Translations under genes and position numbers: made by a program
The notes under the pieces: model-generated
Told to the model about the DNA's origin: nothing
Seen by the model: the letters and a program-made list of their open reading frames with translations, nothing else
Databases searched by the model: none
NCBI GenBank assembly: GCA_964461025.1
Contig: CAYWSE010000119.1
Span: 1-7,431 of the forward strand
Direction: 5' to 3'
DNA length: 7,431 bases
Origin: JAHBVL01 sp964461025
GTDB lineage: Bacteria > Chloroflexota > Chloroflexia > Thermomicrobiales > UBA6265
Shown here: positions 6,337-7,431 of the stretch, one piece after another
Numbering within the stretch: position 1 is the stretch's first letter
Layout of the letters: the number at the start of each line of letters is the position of its first letter

Positions 6337-6360
6337 CCGGGTTCGACCGATCTGAACCGG
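6337..6360. promoter_or_regulatory. Imperfect palindrome upstream of the oxidoreductase gene
   Basis: GTTC (6341-6344) and GAAC (6354-6357) flank a 9-nt centre and extend outward into CCG/CGG with one bulged base, giving a 24-bp dyad that ends 28 nt before the ATG at 6389. It could be a regulator operator or a leader hairpin. Confidence 0.35.
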
Positions 6361-6388
6361 ATTTTGTGCAGAAAGAGTCGCCAGACGG

Positions 6389-7431
6389 ATGAGTACACCA
6401 GATACAGGCGCAGCGTTTCCCGCAACCGCTGAAGTCGTCGTGATTGGCGGTGGTGTCGTCGGCGCCTCGACCGCCTTTCAGCTGACCCAGCATGGGTTGA
6501 AAGACGTTGTATTGCTGGAGCGCACACATCTCGCCGCCGGAGCGTCGGGCAAATCGGGCGCGCTCGTGCGTGCGCATTACTCGAACCGCCCTGAAACTCA
6601 ACTGACACTGGAAAGCCTGAAAGTTTTCCGCAACTGGGAAGAGCGGGTTGGCCCTGGCGATCCTGGGCTGCACACGACAGGCTTTCTGCGGGTCGTCAAT
6701 CCTGAAGACGAAGCCAATCTTCGCGCGAACGTGGCGATGCAACAGGCGCTTGGCGGTTCGAACTGGATTGTCGATGCCGAAGAAGTCCATGAGATCGAGC
6801 CATTGCTGTTTACTGGAGACATCTCGATCGCCGCCTGGGAGCCTGATACAGGGTATGCCGATGGGCCATCGACGGTCTACGGATTCGCGAATGCGGCGAT
6901 CAGCGCCGGCGCGAAGCTCTTTGAGCGAACTGAGGCGATTCGCATCGTGGTCGAACGCGGCCGGGTAATGGGCGTCGAAACATCTCGCGGCACGATCTCC
7001 ACGCAATATGTGGTCATCGCGGCAGGCGGATTTGCGCTGCCGCTGCTCGATCCGCTTGGTATCAGACTCGATCTCTACCCTCGCCGCATTCAGGTCGCGG
7101 TTTTTCGCTGGCCATTCCAGATGGATCATCATCGACCCCACCGCGTCGTTATTGACGGCATCAACCGGTCGTGGATGCGACCCGAAGGCAAAGCCGGAAC
7201 GCTGATCGGGGTGGAGAGTCGCTCTGGAATCGCGGTCGATCCCACGAGCTACGATGAAACTGTCGACGAAGCGTATGTTGATGTGGCGCGGCGGGCGCTG
7301 GCGGCGCGGTTTCCGGTGTTCGACGGCGCGCTGATGCGCGGATCGTGGTCGGGGGTCGCGATGCAAAGCCCCGACGATCACCCGATCATCGATCAGGCGC
7401 CTGAGGTCGAAGGGTTGTTCATTGCGACCGG
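6389..7431 (+). CDS. FAD-dependent oxidoreductase, DAO / sarcosine oxidase beta-like, 3' end cut off
   Basis: 347 full codons are visible and the frame runs off the window end. The product is a member of the D-amino acid oxidase superfamily, which binds FAD and oxidises amino acids or N-methylated amines such as sarcosine, passing electrons to oxygen or a carrier. Features: Rossmann dinucleotide motif VVVIGGGVVGAS (16-27; G20, G22, G25), E44 at the end of the second strand for the adenosine ribose, the GASGKSGALVRAHYSN segment (51-66) typical of SoxB-like members, the second FAD contact VVIAAGGFA (208-216), and near the edge SPDDHPIIDQAP (327-338) and GLFIAT, which leads into the usual G-rich FAD-binding C-terminus. 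An estimated few dozen residues are missing. The ATG at 6389 is the only sensible start: an in-frame stop lies at 6353-6355, and a weak GAAAGAG site is 11 nt upstream. No Cys or His covalent FAD attachment can be assigned, and the exact substrate cannot be named. Confidence 0.88.
   Translation, partial: MSTPDTGAAFPATAEVVVIGGGVVGASTAFQLTQHGLKDVVLLERTHLAAGASGKSGALVRAHYSNRPETQLTLESLKVFRNWEERVGPGDPGLHTTGFLRVVNPEDEANLRANVAMQQALGGSNWIVDAEEVHEIEPLLFTGDISIAAWEPDTGYADGPSTVYGFANAAISAGAKLFERTEAIRIVVERGRVMGVETSRGTISTQYVVIAAGGFALPLLDPLGIRLDLYPRRIQVAVFRWPFQMDHHRPHRVVIDGINRSWMRPEGKAGTLIGVESRSGIAVDPTSYDETVDEAYVDVARRALAARFPVFDGALMRGSWSGVAMQSPDDHPIIDQAPEVEGLFIAT

Larger units (their letters stand above)
6133..6388. 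promoter_or_regulatory. Divergent promoter region, ftsH / DAO-family oxidoreductase
   Basis: This 256-bp stretch separates two divergent starts, so it must hold or border promoters for both. It is locally more A+T-rich around 6271-6292. A candidate minus-strand promoter for ftsH and two inverted repeats are listed separately. I found no convincing -35/-10 pair for the plus-strand gene, and no small gene, tRNA or riboswitch. Confidence 0.6.

Noticed and set aside
5395..6432. A 345-codon plus-strand frame antisense to ftsH
   Set aside because: It mirrors FtsH codons and crosses the divergent promoter region into the oxidoreductase gene; no family features are visible.
6293..7381. A 362-codon minus-strand frame antisense to the oxidoreductase gene
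   Set aside because: It is Arg/His-rich text typical of an antisense shadow. The plus strand carries clear FAD-binding motifs over the same bases.

Overview
The window is G+C-rich bacterial chromosome (roughly 60% by eye). It holds four well-recognised protein families, one short unrecognised membrane peptide and three informative non-coding stretches. The taxon cannot be fixed from sequence alone. The E1-like enzyme, the FtsH with an N-terminal extension and the style of intergenic repeats remind me of Chloroflexota (Thermomicrobia-like) genomes, but that is a low-confidence inference from memory.

Layout. Positions 1-227 (+) are the 3' end of an ammonium transporter gene (amt). After a 45-nt gap and a strong ribosome binding site comes a 41-codon single-span membrane peptide gene (273-398, +), then a near-ideal intrinsic terminator (421-450). 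Positions 451-676 lie between convergent genes and hold a 36-bp tandem repeat and several perfect short hairpins. Next, on the minus strand and read right to left, are ftsH (6132 to 4009), a 436-bp intergenic stretch with a long imperfect inverted repeat, a homodimeric (AceE-type) pyruvate dehydrogenase E1 / transketolase-like gene (3572 to 1173), and a flavin-reductase-family gene (1180 to 677) whose start overlaps the E1 stop by 8 nt. A 256-bp divergent promoter region (6133-6388) separates ftsH from a plus-strand FAD-dependent DAO-family oxidoreductase (6389 to the window edge, C-terminus cut off).

How the genes work together. The amt-peptide pair looks like one nitrogen-uptake transcript closed by its own terminator. 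No PII (glnK) gene follows amt. The E1 and flavin reductase genes are almost certainly co-translated, suggesting a link between thiamine-diphosphate carbon chemistry and flavin redox chemistry, but no E2 or E3 partner gene is visible here. FtsH is a membrane quality-control protease with all active-site residues intact, and it probably has its own promoter and terminator. The DAO-family enzyme probably oxidises an amino acid or N-methylated amine.

I did not find an obviously new multi-gene system. The items most worth checking are the peptide fixed behind amt, the E1-flavin reductase coupling, and the two kinds of intergenic repeat.
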